A stretch of DNA of 64,000 bases from Alisma plantago-aquatica (lineage: Eukaryota > Streptophyta > Magnoliopsida > Alismatales > Alismataceae): contig OY856412.1 of assembly GCA_963693085.1 (NCBI GenBank), positions 1,413,032,394 through 1,413,096,393 of the forward strand. The letters run 5' to 3'. Both the position numbers and the translations under genes were made by a program. The notes beneath the pieces were generated by a model that saw only the letters and a program-made list of their open reading frames with translations, did no database searches and was not told the origin of the DNA. Shown here one piece after another: positions 23,146 through 35,573 of the stretch (within the stretch, counting starts at the first letter, position 1; the number at the start of each line of letters is the position of its first letter).

Positions 23146-25521
23146 TGGTGCACCCCCACCAATGGCTTTACACACCACTCAATTGAGACTTGAATGGATG
23201 CAACTCTGCGGACAGAGGCACGCAGGTGGATTCACTTTCTAATTTATAATGACCTACACAGACACACCTACTTCTACTAAAATACTATCCCGCAAGCGCA
23301 TGAGGTCATGTCGTAGTATAGGTAAGGCGGTAAGTATAGGGTTGATCCACATGGAGAAAATGGGGCACTAGATCTAGGTTTGTTTTTGCTAGGTTCCTAC
23401 TACAGAGACTAGGGTCAAGGGTTTGAAGGTTGTTTTGATTGTTAAACTAAGTTGATCAAGAAAGCAATTAAAGGCGAGAATGAAATCTAAGTTAACCCCA
23501 GACTAGATTAAGAATAATTAAGCAAGAAAAGACTAATCTAGGTATGAAAAGGCAATTTACTCTACGGCATGCAAGAAGATCAAGAGAGCAATTAAAGATC
23601 TAAACTAGAAAGAACAAAGTAAGAATAGGGCAAGAATCTATCTAAGCAAGGAAAGAGCTAACTAAGCTAACACTAGCTAAGCAAGATGGAAAATAAAGTT
23701 TTAAAGCAATTAAGGGAGATGTGTGATGTTTAAGGGATGAACTTATCAATTAAGTTGGGGGTGACATATGAACATTATGATTTCATTTAAATTACCCAAA
23801 CCAAACAACAAATTATAATCTAATGAATTATCCTAAGCTACTAACTGGCCATGGATATGCTAGGTTGTATATAGGGGAACTAGTCCCTAACACTCCCTAC
23901 TACCCCTGCGAGGCTCAATTGGGTTAGGGCTTAGGTGTAATTCAATTAGAGTCTATATAAGACTAGGCTTCCAGATTAGATGATCTTAGGATGACTAGGG
24001 GATGAGATTAGTAAAGGGGTGGAAGTGAGGTTTTAGGCCTCCCATCACCCACATTCTAACCTTGAGAAAGATCCATGCTAAACACACCAATTTCATCTAA
24101 ACTAGCTACTTACATCTCTCAACTAGGGTTAGGAAGATTGATTAATATGTGGGAGGATGGGTAGCTATCTAGGGATTCAAGAATTGGACCTAGGAGAAAA
24201 TCCCAACATTCACACATATAATCAATTTCCATAATTCCCAATTGATTTTAAGCACAAACCAATAAGAAATTCATGGAGAATGAGATAGAAATAGAACATA
24301 ATCATTAGCAAATGGAATTTCAAAGTTTACAGATCATGTTACCCCAACATGGTATCAAAGTAACATTTTACACCCCAAACAACCTACCCAAGGGGTCTAG
24401 CTACTCATAACAATGCAAAGTACAAAAAGAGAAGAGAAGGGGATAGAAGAAGCCATGTAGCTTAATGTAGATGAAGAATTCCTCCACTTCAGCTATTGTA
24501 GTCCTTCCTCCTCTCTCCTCCAAGGTGTAAGGGCATGGAATGATGGTGGAAATGGGTGGAAACAAGGGTTTTGATTATGGAAATTATCAAATGGAGGTGG
24601 AAATGGAGTGGAATGGCTAAGGGGATAAAATGGGGAGCTAAGAGGTGGTAGAAGGTAGCTAACCTCATGCTGGAGCCGCTACCTAGGTATATATAGGTTT
24701 GGGGGTAGCACTAGGTCAAGTAGGGGTAGTATGGGAAAAATAGTGCAAAAGTAGCCATGTTTTTGTAGGTAGCACGGCCGTGGTGGTCACCACAACCATG
24801 GTGGGGAGGGGTGAGAATGATCAATGTGTATGGGAACGATCGTGGTGGATGGGAATGACTGTAGTGATTCAGGTGAAAAATCACAGGGAATATGTCACTT
24901 TTATACTGAAAATGGCACGGTCGTGGTGGTCATCACGGTCGTGGTGGGGTAAGGGTAGTACGGTCGTGGTGGGTACCACGGTCGTGGTGGCTTAAATTCA
25001 ACTACCCATTCTCGGCTCCACAGTTGTTCTATTTGCAGGTACCATGGTTGTGTTGTGCAGCTTGGCCGTTCTGAAGTTAGTGCACCACGACCGTTCTGTG
25101 GTACCACGGTCATGGGAATTTATGCACAAATTGATCTCTGAACCTATTGATTTTGCAAGTGTCCTAGCATGACCGTTCTGTGGTACCACAGCCGTGTTGG
25201 TCTCCGGATCAATAATTTGACTTGATTCTTTGGATTTTCTTAGACATCTCTGCTTCAATGGATCTTTGGACACTAAGGGCAGGTTGAGGGAGCATCATAC
25301 TTCACTTTGGGTCTCTCTAAGGGTAGAGAACCCCTAGGATCACTCCTCATCTCTCTCTTCCATCAAACATGGTCCAAATGCCTAAAAACATACAAATAAT
25401 GTCCATAAGTGAATTTTATACAAATATGCATATTGAGGGAAATAACATGTAATTTAACAGGTATAGATGTGATTGAAATGCAATATGACACAAAATGAAG
25501 TCCTAAAATAGGGTTGAATCA
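23146..25521 (-). mobile_element. 5' LTR of the minus-strand gypsy derivative
   Basis: The LTR is bounded by TGATTCAACCC (minus strand, from 25521) and GCACCA before the primer site. U5 has the block ggatcaaccctatacttacc followed by cgcttgcgggatag, the same architecture as other Athila-like LTRs here. A TATA-like tatatata is at 24689-24697. About 2.4 kb long. The outer edge is inferred from where copia coding sequence begins at 25522. Confidence 0.6.
24767..25205 (-). repeat. Cluster of ACGGTCGTGGT/ACCACGACCGT motifs in the LTR
   Basis: At least ten variants of cacggtcgtggtgg and its complement lie within about 440 bases of U3, for example at 24774, 24917, 24935, 24959, 24976, 25084 and 25164. 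They form overlapping inverted repeats. The lengths between them vary, so this is a motif cluster rather than a clean tandem array. Confidence 0.7.
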
Positions 25522-26530
25522 GGTAGTATTCCTCATATTGTATGTGGATGACATATTATTGATGGAGAATGACATCCCTACTTTATAAAAGGTAAAGACC
25601 TAGATTGGAAATACATTCTCTATGAAAGACTTGGGAGAAGCATCCTACATCTTGGGGATAAAGATCTATAGAGATAGATCCACAAGGCTTCTTGGACTAA
25701 GTCAAAGCACATACATTAACAAAGTGTTGAAACAATTTAGCATGAAGAACTCAAAGAGAGGAAACCTGCCAACATTGCATGGAGTAACCATCTCTAGAGT
25801 TCAATGTCTCATTTCTTTTGAGGAATGGGAGTGCATGAGTATGATTCCATATGCGTCGGAAATTGGACCCATCATGTATGCAATATTTTGAATCTATCGA
25901 AACGTCTCATATGCCCTGAGCATGACGAGCATATATCATCCAGATCCAGGTGATGCTCACTAGACAGACATGAAGAACATCCTCAAGTACTTGATAAGGA
26001 CTGAGGATCAATTCTTGGTCTACGACAAAGAGGAAGAGTCGGTGGTAAGAGTTACACCGATGCAAGTTTCCAAACTGAGAAAGATGATTACAAATCACAA
26101 TCAAGATTTGTGTTTTTCCTAAACAACAAAGTTGTAAGTTGGAAGAATTCCAAGAAAGAAACAGTTGTTGATTCTATAACAGAAGTTGAGTATATTATTA
26201 CATCAAATGCAGCAAAGGAGGTTTTATGGATCAAGAAGTTCATTATAGAGCTTGGGGTCATTCCAAGCATCAGTGACACAATTGAGCTATATTGTGACAA
26301 CAATAGAGCTATTACACAAGCTAAGGAAACCATATTGCATCAACGCTCAAATCATATACAAAGACAGTATCATCTCATATGAGAGATCGTACAACGAGAA
26401 GATGTAAAGATTTGTTGAGTACCAATTGAGAACAATATAGTTGATCCCTTAATAAAAGCACTTTTACAGTAGAAGCATGATGGTCATGTTAGGTCACTAG
26501 GATAAGATTCATGGGTGATTGGCTCCAAGT
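25522..26530 (+). pseudogene. Ty1/copia reverse transcriptase C-terminus and RNase H
   Basis: It starts inside RT at FLILYVDDILLM (catalytic Asp pair), followed by FSMKDLGEASYILGIKIY, LGLSQSTYINKVLKQFSMK and RNase H (VVSWKNSKKETVVDSITEVE, then AKEVLWIKKFIIELGV and ELYCDNNRAI). The end, NNIVDPLIKALLQ-KHDGHV, runs into a polypurine tract ccaagtgggag (26531-26541) and the LTR. Stops and frameshifts interrupt it. Everything 5' of RT is missing at the junction with the gypsy LTR. Confidence 0.9.
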
Positions 26531-26543
26531 CCAAGTGGGAGTT

Positions 26544-28736
26544 TGTTGGTATGTATGCCCATAGAGGCAATCATATGATGGTTGTAATGGAATTACTTGT
26601 AAATGATTTGATTATTAATAAAGGAAAGCTTCTACTTTATTCTGTTTATTCAGTTTTGAGATAATGAAATAACATAATAAATGTTTAGAGAATTATATTA
26701 CTCGATGACATATGTCTTCAGGATGAGGACTTGACTAGTGTGATCATATGGATGTTAAGAGTATATGCATTTTTGTTATGTCTATGATCGGTTGTTATTG
26801 TGAAAGATAAATATACATAAATGACACATAAGATCATAGTGTGAGCTAGTTGATGACAGAATCACATTAGTCATGATATGGTGATATCAAACCAAGTACA
26901 TAGATACATGTTAGAGAACAGTGTATCAGACAGACCCACCATAATAGTGATACATGGAAACCTTAACAAGGTAAGTCAGAATCACGTGTTATAGTGATGG
27001 TGATGTTTTTGGTTCTTAGACATAAAATCATTGTACTCACCACATGTCGTTCGGTACACTTTGACATCATCAAATGAAATCCTTTAAACATGGCTTGTTA
27101 TAAAGGTGATGATTGGGTGACTATGACACATGGGGACTGATTGTGCGTGATAGAGATGGGATTCATCCCTCCTAACGGAGTATGATATCCAAGGCCTCTT
27201 AATCAGGGAGACTGAGAAATGTGTGGCCATGCACATGTTAGTCATTATGTGATATTGAGCTTACATATATCTCATACAGTGTACTTTGATTTAGGAAATA
27301 AGGTTGAATAATAATGAGGATGACTGCTCCGTACCTCTAGTTCAATCTGGGTATCATTGACAAAGGAACTATACAAACACTATAACACCATATACAAATT
27401 GTAGGTTGAAGTTGTTCTCCAACTTTCCATTTACTTGGGTACCAATGATGTGTGACTAGCACCGCTCATTGTTTGTGATGTCATAAGTTGTTATGAACAT
27501 TCACTGCCAATGTAATATGGGACCTATAGGGTCACAGACATAGGAACTCATCTAGAATAGGAGTTTGATCTTGAATCATGATTGGATTGATTACTAAAGT
27601 GTTTAGGTACTCAATTTACACACCAAATCAGTTGACTATGATGCTTGTATTGCCAAACGACCATCTCACAAGGTGAGACGACCATTTAGGGTACCAGACG
27701 ACCGACTCAAGAGTTGAGACAGCCGTTTGGGACATCAGGCTGATGAGAAATTGAATTGGCTAAGTTTTGTTCTATGAATTGACCAGTTGAACCGATTGGT
27801 TCGACTCGACTCACCAGACAGGCATTTGGGTGAGCAAGACGGGTTTCTCACCTGGGTGAGACAACTCGGTTGGTCCGAATGAAGATTCTGGATGTTTCCT
27901 GAACTTGTTTCAATTGCACAATTCTTGTGGTGCAAGGAATTAATATGTGATATTAATTGGAATCGATTTTCCAATTTTGTATGCGATTGGAAAATTGTCG
28001 GACAACCGTCTCACACACCAGATGGCGGCTTGGAGTGTTGCAGGTTGCGAAGTTTCTGAAATTGTTACAAACATTTGAAATCTTCAGGTGCCTTCCACTC
28101 CCACATAGACTGGGAACCCTGGCCCTAACCCCACCTATAAATATAGGGGCAGTGGGGGCTTCTCAGAACACAACACAAACAATTGAGAATTAGTTACTCT
28201 GACAATTATTGTCCTCTTTGATTGTGGTAACCAAGAGATCCCAAGCAAGTCCTACCCGACCAGGGAGGGAGAAGAACAATTGAGGGTCATTGTTGTGGGA
28301 GAGCAAGTTGGTGACTAGTACTTCAATGATAGGGACAACTCCTTCCTGTCCGTTCTAGTAGGACTATAGGAGTTCTAATTGGTCTGTGTAGAGTTCTCTA
28401 GAGGCAAGGCGACCTTCGACCATCACTAAGGAGGACGACATCAGCCAGCAGTCCGTGATGAGAGGAGTTGTTGTAGACGATGACGTTCGAGTCTATTGTC
28501 TATGGAGGAGCAGTCAAACAAGTCCCAGTGCAACTAGGAGTTGTATAGACATTGTCCACGACAAAGTGCACATCTACATCGATAAGGATTGTCATTGGAC
28601 TTAATCCAAGATTATGTATGTCTTCGTGAAACCATCCTTTCCATTACATAGTTATTGACGCAATCTGTTGGTTAATGGGAAATATGTCAGTAAATTTTTT
28701 ATTTTCGCTGCCTATATGATGTTTTATTTCCCTACA
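26544..28736 (+). mobile_element. 3' LTR of the copia element (2.2 kb)
   Basis: It begins tgttggtatgtatgcccata directly after the polypurine tract and ends ttttatttccctaca. TATA sequence cctataaatata is at 28134-28145. The same LTR family occurs at 12930-13123, 46852-48801 and 59706-60310, all on the minus strand. U3 (27655-27850) has short inverted motifs of the type gacgaccatttag and gagacgacc. Confidence 0.85.
28135..28143 (+). promoter_or_regulatory. TATA box of the copia LTR
   Basis: tataaatat is kept in the solo LTR (complement near 47350) and in the fragment at 60270, always followed by ggggnantgggggnttc. Confidence 0.6.
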
Positions 28737-28749
28737 AAAGCAAGTGAAG

Positions 28750-30380
28750 GAAAGAAGAGTATATATGTTCAATGATCTCCTTGAAAACTTCAATAGGAGG
28801 AAAGGGTAGTTAAAATGTACTCAAGATTCAACATCATTGTAAATGGTCTTTCCGTCCTAGGTCATCCTATGGACCAAGGAAGATCAACTCAAATATTCTT
28901 AGAACTCTCCCCAAGAGGTGAGAAACAAAGGTGACCACCATCGAAGAAATGAAGTCTCTTGGTGATATTCCTATTGAAAAGTTCATAGGAAATATATAAG
29001 ATTTTGAAGTGAAACTTGACAAGCAAGAGGAAGAAGAAAGAGAAGAAGAGAAAGAAGGCTGAAATTAAAGCCCAAGTTGAAGATATTGTTAGTCAATCTT
29101 CTCCATCCTCTCATATTGAAGAATATGCCATGTACACCAAACGTAGACTTTACAAAGGCAAGTCTTCTTCCTTTACCCGGTGCTTCAAATGTGGAAAAAG
29201 GGTCACTTCAAGGAAGATTGCCTACAAGGCAAAAAGACCCATCATTACAAGAGAAGGGAATAGAAGCATAAGAAGAAGGAGAAATGGCACAAAAACTCTA
29301 CTAATTTCTCCAACTCATGCTCAAAGGAAGAATCTAGCTCAAGCTTTAGTGACAGTGGAGAATGCCACTTTGCTCTCATGGAAAGTGCAAATGAAGATTC
29401 AAATGAGGTAAATCTAAACTCTTCAGATAAAGAATCTTTAATTGTAATTATTCATGCTAATCATGCCTCTCTTAAGTCTACTAAAAAGAAGAAGAAAAAA
29501 GCTTGCTAAAATTGTTGATAACTTGGATGAAGAAAAAGATAAACTTGAACATGTTAATATTAAATTGCAAGTTGATGTTAACAATATTCAAAAGTATTAT
29601 CTAGAACTAAAATTAAGATGCAACAATGTTAAGATAGAAAATAATGCTTATGTTAAACAGGTAGATGCTCTTAAACTTGAAAATACTAGATTGCTTGATA
29701 GGATTAGATTTCTACAAGCTCAACCTCTTATGAATAGTTCTAATGAAGATCATATTACATTGTGAATTCTTTCATTCTAGATATTGATGCTCTTAGAATT
29801 AAAATTAGGACAAAGACTTTGTTTTGCAAGGAAGAGAACCTGAAAATAGTGTTTCTATCTATAAGATTACTAAGCTTGAAAAAAATGCTCCACTGCTTGC
29901 TAAAATCCATGTCCTTGAATCTTGTTCTAGTTCTACTAGTAGAGAGAATAATGTTGATGCTCTTCATATTGAAAAATATTCTTATTGACCAAAAATCTTT
30001 GCTTAGAAACCAATATTTTGCATGCTAAAGATGATATAAATCAATTGTCTTCTATACTCTCTTATGCATGATAATCATAGTTTGAGATCCTCTTTGCAAA
30101 GATTTTTAGATGGTAAAAGGAATCTTAATGATATCCTACATCATACTACTAAACAAATTGGTAGACATGGTATAGGGTATGTTAGTAGCTAAATGAACAA
30201 CAAAGATAAAGGACCTCCAATCTTTCATGGAGAATCCTATAGTTTCAAGGTTAAGAAAACTTGCAACTATTGCAATGAAATTGGTCATTGTTCTACATAT
30301 TGTCCTTTTAGGAAAGCACCCGAAAGCAATAGGACTTGGGTTGTTAAGCTAACCCCTCTGAACCCAAAAATATGATTGGA
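28750..30380 (+). pseudogene. SIRE-like copia gag: capsid end, two zinc knuckles, coiled coil
   Basis: Several frames read as one protein. A capsid end comes first (YSRFNIIVNGLSVLGHPMDQ, then TKVTTIEEMKSLGDIPIEKF). A CCHC knuckle at about 29188-29220 (CFKCGK, then GHFKEDC after a one-base shift) follows a Lys-rich stretch. Then come a Ser/acidic linker, a coiled coil (29480-29760: KDKLEHVNIKLQVDVNNIQK) and a second knuckle CNYCNEIGHCSTYC at 30258-30300. This layout fits SIRE-type gag. It follows the copia LTR but no primer site separates them, so they need not be one element. Confidence 0.7.
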
Positions 30381-31129
30381 AACTCTTTTGTCTTTCTTCT
30401 TACAGGTCACTTGCAAATGGATTGACATGATCTATTAATTTGGAAATTGGTTTCTCACTCCACATGAAGAAGAAAGGAAATGTGTATGGAGTGGCAACAA
30501 GTGGAAAAGAAATGTAAGATCAGAGGTAATGTTATTCTTGTCCATATTCAATCACTGTTTACATATGGTTCTTGAGTCAAAATTGATATATTGTGTTTAT
30601 CATCACTTTCTTGCTTAAAAATTTCCCCTAATGCTTTCATAGTGCATTTATAACTTGCTTATACATGTTTGAATATTGTTTATATTTTTATCATGCCTCT
30701 AGATATGTTTTTTTTTAATTTACGTGCTTTTTACAGCGGCTATTGTCTGCCGAGTTTGTCTTGAGAAAACTCGACAGGCAAGAACCAATGGGGTTTGCCA
30801 ACAACTATTCTCAGCCAAAAAGTTCAAACCAACCACTCGAACAACAACATGGTGCACTGAATATGCAGATTGAATTTTTGTTGAGAATTTCCCTCTCAAC
30901 CAATAACCTTATTCTATGGCACTCCCCTTGGTACCAACATATGATATGCATATTAGAGTGAGTAGGAGACTAGTAACAGAGCTAGTCCTACATGTATATC
31001 TTATGAGGCTCTTGCTCCACCTCCCAATCTCTCTTTTTTCCATGAAGATGAAGATTATCTCTCTTGGCTAAGAGAGGTGAAGAAGAAGAAGGGAAAGAGT
31101 CCCTTGGTGAAAGCTTGTCCTTGGTGAAG
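30381..31129. other. No gene recognised; decayed retroelement flank
   Basis: AT-rich DNA with short ORFs lacking family signatures. Confidence 0.4.
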
Positions 31130-31665
31130 GTGAAGTCAAATGAGGAAGATCCAAGATAAGAATGGGTAAATCCTTGAAGGAGGATGACTTGTTGCAAGAG
31201 TAAGTCCTTAGAGAAGGGAGAAGACTCGTTGCAAGAGTAGGTAAGTTATCGGTAAGGTAAAAGACTCTTGGTAATGGACAAATAAGCCCTTTGTAAGGTT
31301 GTTGGTTCCCTTGTCCTTCAAGGGAAGGCTAGGTACCCTTGATCTTGAAAAGGGAGGTCTTATGTTGTAACTCTTATAATGGAATATAAGGAGTGAGACA
31401 TTGTTAAAAATCCTAGAGGTTGACCTCTCTAGGTACTGGATGTACATATCCAAGTTTGGAGGTTGGAAATACTACAAATAACTTGTGTTATGACCTTGTT
31501 CAATCTCTCTCTTCCTTGCTATGCATGTTTAGTTACACTCAAATTTCACATATGCAATACTATCTTGGAATACAACTCGAAGGTCTTGTGAATTTGGTTT
31601 AAGTGGTTTTATCTCTACTCACCCCCTCTAGATCCCATTATAGATCGAACAGTTGGGACTACACA
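31130..31665 (+). mobile_element. Probable SIRE-like copia LTR 3' part
   Basis: The text aaatcctagaggttgacctc followed by a stretch with ctctaggtactggatgtaca and then ctactcaccccctctagatc resembles the R-U5 end of SIRE-type LTRs. It ends near agatcgaaca. No primer site follows, and the left edge is uncertain. Confidence 0.35.
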
Positions 31666-31680
31666 TCATCTACTCTCCAT

Positions 31681-32054
31681 CTTTTGGGGGGGTGTTAGCA
31701 TAAGTGGTTTATTTATTATTTGGGATTCAACCCATTGTATATGTAGTTCATTTTGTTATGTAAGTACACCTAAGTGAGGATTCATTTACCCACTTAAGTG
31801 TACCCATATATCCCTAGAATCTTATATATAGGAGACTCGAAACCTCTTCACAAACTACTAAGGTATTGTGATTGCTTTCTACAAAATCCAAGATATGTAA
31901 TTAGCTAGTTCTTCTTAAGGCCATTTGTTTCATCTTATGACATGTAGACTGGTCCCCACTTCGGATGAATGATTTTTCTTTGTAATATGTGAACAATGAG
32001 TTATATTACCTCAAGCTAAATTGTTGAACTATGATTGTTTCATTTCTTTCTTTT
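31681..32054 (+). mobile_element. Polypurine tract plus short copia-like LTR
   Basis: cttttgggggggtgttagca looks like a polypurine tract followed by an LTR start (TGTTAGC at 31693). A TATA run, tatatata, at 31823-31830 and a pyrimidine-rich leader follow. The end is not fixed. The absence of coding sequence beside it makes this a tentative call. Confidence 0.35.
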
Positions 32055-33059
32055 TCACACCATTTCTATAATATAACTATTTAATTTCGTTATCGAGACT
32101 TCAATTATTAGATTTGTATTGTTTTTCCAAAAGAAATGCAAGATTTGAAATTTTGGGTAAAATACATGCTCCGTTCTAGTAGATTGAAGAAAAACACTCA
32201 GTAAGACTCACTATCTGTTCTAGGGTTTACATATATACATAATTATTGTTATAATTGCAAAAATATTGATCATTGAAAAACATTTGATTAGTTGTAAATC
32301 ATTTTTGTTTTCTTATGTCATTAAGAAAAAGTTTAGATGGAAATTTAAAAAATGTTCGTTATATTAATTCTAATCTATTATATGGATCTATTGAATTAAG
32401 AGGGGACATTTTTATTAAAGAACAACACTCAATAAGACTATAGCTCATATTGTCAAACTTTTAGATCAATACCAAGAGCTTATAAGAAGACCCAAGAGAG
32501 CATAATTTGAGAATCTTTTGATATAAAAAGATTGAACACAATAGTTGGATTACTTAGTAGTATATTTCATTTTGTAGTGGTCATTTAGCTACTCCAAGAT
32601 TTGGGATTATTTTGTACATATTTGTAATAATAATACTCTCATACATGTTATTAAAGTATAAAGTTTACAATTGTTATATGCAAGTTATATTGCTTAGCAA
32701 TGATCCTTGATGAGTTATGTGATAGTTAACTTGTAGATACTATATTTCAAACCTAACTATTTGTATGAAAATGAAGATTAAAGATATCACGCTAATTTGT
32801 TTTCAAAATTTTCATTCCTAATGTTGGGTATGATAGGATGGCATCTAATCTTGTGCTATAAGTGAGATATGGGGTTAGGGTACCACATGTCTAGTTAAGA
32901 GTGTCCGTGATAACATTTTGTGTGTTAGTTTTTATAGCCTTGCTCGAGACTCGCAAAAGCACATATCATAGGGCACTCCCTTCACCTAAACCGATCAAAT
33001 ACTACATTTTATCATAGCCTTGACCACCATAGCCCATGGACCTAAAATGGAGGCCGTCC
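32055..33059. other. No feature recognised
   Basis: AT-rich DNA, no sustained reading frame or repeat that I can name. Confidence 0.4.
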
Positions 33060-34190
33060 TAAAGAATATAGCAAACAAGCTTGAGGAATTTCCATTCTCA
33101 AATGCGCTTGGAGTGGCTTATACACTTGACAGATGTCCATACTTTTGCTTGGAAGTTTCATTACAACGCGGTTCATACGGATGACTGCATTAGAGCATGC
33201 AACATTCACCTCGCATCTATCTGTAAATGTTGTTTAGAAGGGAGTGTAGAGATAATGAATCACCTCTTTAGAGATAACGAGATAACTAAAGTGATTTGTG
33301 ATTGGGTAGAAACTTTGATAGATTCGAGTTTCTTCTTTAGAGGTTCTCCTATCTCCATAGACCTGAGAATGAGCTAGAGCGTTGCATCAAGCCATAAATG
33401 GCCTGGGATGTTAGGGCATCCCTACCGTTGTAGTTCTCTAGTGCTTATGGGTAGCTAGATGTTCAAGTACATACGATAATTCTAAGATGACTATTGAGGG
33501 GATAAGGAAGATGATATTCTTCATTTGTAGAGCAAGCTTCAAAGGACTGATTTTAAGTGAGATCGGAGTCCCTCAGGATACTACCTTGGGTTGGGTTGAG
33601 GCTGGTCTAATTTAAGAGATTCGTGTAAAGAGCTTTAGGTGCAAAGAAGTTTGGTGGGCTAGACCACTTCAATCACAATTTAATCTTAACATTGGGAGTG
33701 GGGACAATATGGACGATACATCAAAGGCGGCATGTGCTGGCAGGTCCTGCATATGGGGGAGTCATCAAAGATCACCTAGGCACGATTTTGTTTGGTTTCA
33801 TGGGACTATCTTCGAACTCGGACTATCTAGGGTGTTGCATTAGAATTTTGGAGTTAGGCTTTCAATAAGAGGCTTAGTGGAGTACAGGTTGAGTGTGACA
33901 ATCAGACGTTGATACGAGTTCTTAGTAGGTATACCAGACCATCTTGGAGACAAAAAAATTATTTGGACACATATAGAGCTACCATTAATGAGAGTGTGTG
34001 GAAGTGTCTTCTGTTCAACAAATGAGTGAATAGGCTGGTCCACCGATTTGCAGAATATGAGTTGGGCTAGCTGAACCCTATAGGTTGTTTTCTCCATCCA
34101 GAATGCCGCCATTTGTTAGAGGGGTTTATAGGATGTAATGGCTAGAAATCTCTTATCTGGTAAGGGTGTAAAGTGGCTTCCATAAACTTT
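33060..34190 (+). pseudogene. LINE remnant: zinc-binding RT region and RNase H tail
   Basis: Residues from 33120-33340 (FAWKFHYNAVHTDDCIRACN, LASICKCCLEGSVEIMNHLF) match the zf-RVT region of plant L1 LINEs. Further on, with stops and shifts, an RNase H-like stretch (AFNKRLSGVQVECDNQTLIR, about 33850-33920) is visible. It ends in an A/T-rich stretch near 34190. RT and everything upstream are missing. Confidence 0.65.
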
Positions 34191-35573
34191 TTTTTAAGTT
34201 CGTACACAGTTCCTTTTTTTGTTCAGTGATACTCACCTACATACTGTGGAGATCTAACACATGTCTTTTAAGTGTGTTTTTCTTTTTTGTTTTTGTTCTT
34301 AGGTCTTAGGGAGTTTGTCCATCTTAAGTTGCAGCTAGCTTATCTGATTTTGAGAGAACGGAGGCTTCTGTATGTACTTCCCTTTGATCCTTGCCAACGA
34401 GAGAATGAAATGAATAGAAATATCCCCCCACCTCAATTTATAAAAAGAAAGCTTGTCTAGGAATCCCTTGGATAATATTTGTCTACCGTTTTGACATTTT
34501 TCTAGCTAAATCCCCGAAGCAATAAAAGACGTTTCATCCTTACTAAAATGGAATTAAAGACCCTTCACCTTTATTAGAATGCATTCTCGCCTAATATATT
34601 GTTTCGGGTAGTTTTCACATCTACATGGTGCTTTAATACAGAGATATGAGCACCCACTCATCTAATTCCCATTTCCTTTCCTTTCTTTATCCAGCTTATG
34701 TAAACAGTTGGCTGCTTGCTTCTGACATCTGTTTGTTGTTCTTGTGCAAGACTGCGCCCACCCCCCCAACCCCCCTCTATTTGATTTCATATTTGATTTC
34801 GTTTTCCACATCAACAGTTGTTATCTTTCGAGCTAGGGGTGTTTCGGTGATTTTGCCAGACAATAATAAGGTAGACAAGCTCACTCTTGCAGAGCTACAG
34901 AGGTTTTGAAGACCCTCTACAGTGTAGCAAAGCAACTTCTCTTAACCTTGAGAACATCCAAAATTCAGAGGGGGGGGGGGGGGGGGGGGGTGGGGTGGAG
35001 TTGAGGGTCATGGCTACATAAATCATTTCAGGTCAGCACTTGTTCAAGGAATGCTACCTTGCAGTTTGGATGGAGAAGGCTCACCTGCAAAAGCTGAATT
35101 CAAAGATGGCAAGAATTTTATGTGGCAGTTGAGGCTTCAAGGGCTTCCTCCCTCCTCACTTTCGAAGGCACAAGTTACAGAAAGAAGCTGGGTAGCTGTT
35201 TTCAAAGTATATTTTTGCTTGGGTAGTGTTGTGGTGGAACATTGATTATCCAGTGAGCTACTGTTCTTGTATGCACATATGAGTTGGAATGGGATATCAT
35301 ACCACTCTACAAAGAGAGGGAGGTTCGGTTCTAAGGCAATACCCAAACTAGTTGCTTGTTATTATCAAGAAAACAATGTGTGTACAGAATGTCCGCAGAG
35401 ATGCTGTTCTACCTTCTCAGGAAACAAAATTTACACATGAATGCAATGGGGCAAAAACGCAAGTGCCTCAGCTGGGGTATCGCTTATCAAGACGCATCAT
35501 CTATGTATACAGAATCGAATTTCACACCTATCAATTACAAATGAGCATTAGGGGAGAACTACAAAACGCGATC
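34191..35573. other. Gene-flanking DNA with a 21-base G run
   Basis: No gene is supported on +. The stretch 35040-35570 is downstream of the mTERF gene and may include its 3' UTR. A homopolymer of 21 G (34970-34990) followed by tggggtgg is present. Confidence 0.45.
34970..34990. repeat. G homopolymer (21 bases)
   Basis: Uninterrupted G run then tggggtgg. The length may be unreliable in assembly. Confidence 0.9.

Larger units (their letters stand above)
22211..25521 (-). mobile_element. Short gypsy (Athila/Tat) derivative: 5' LTR, primer site, gag stub, post-integrase hairpin
   Basis: In minus-strand order there is a long LTR (25521 to 23146), a tRNA-Asp-type primer binding site, the start of gag, then directly the post-integrase hairpin and about 80 bases more before the LINE begins. 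Protease, RT and integrase are absent. The order LTR-PBS-gag-hairpin shows an internal deletion, or a non-autonomous derivative, rather than simple end decay. The 3' LTR is lost at the LINE junction. Confidence 0.7.

Noticed and set aside
24767..25205. CRISPR-like array of GGTCGTGG repeats
   Set aside because: Spacing is irregular, motifs are inverted and short, and the DNA is a plant LTR.
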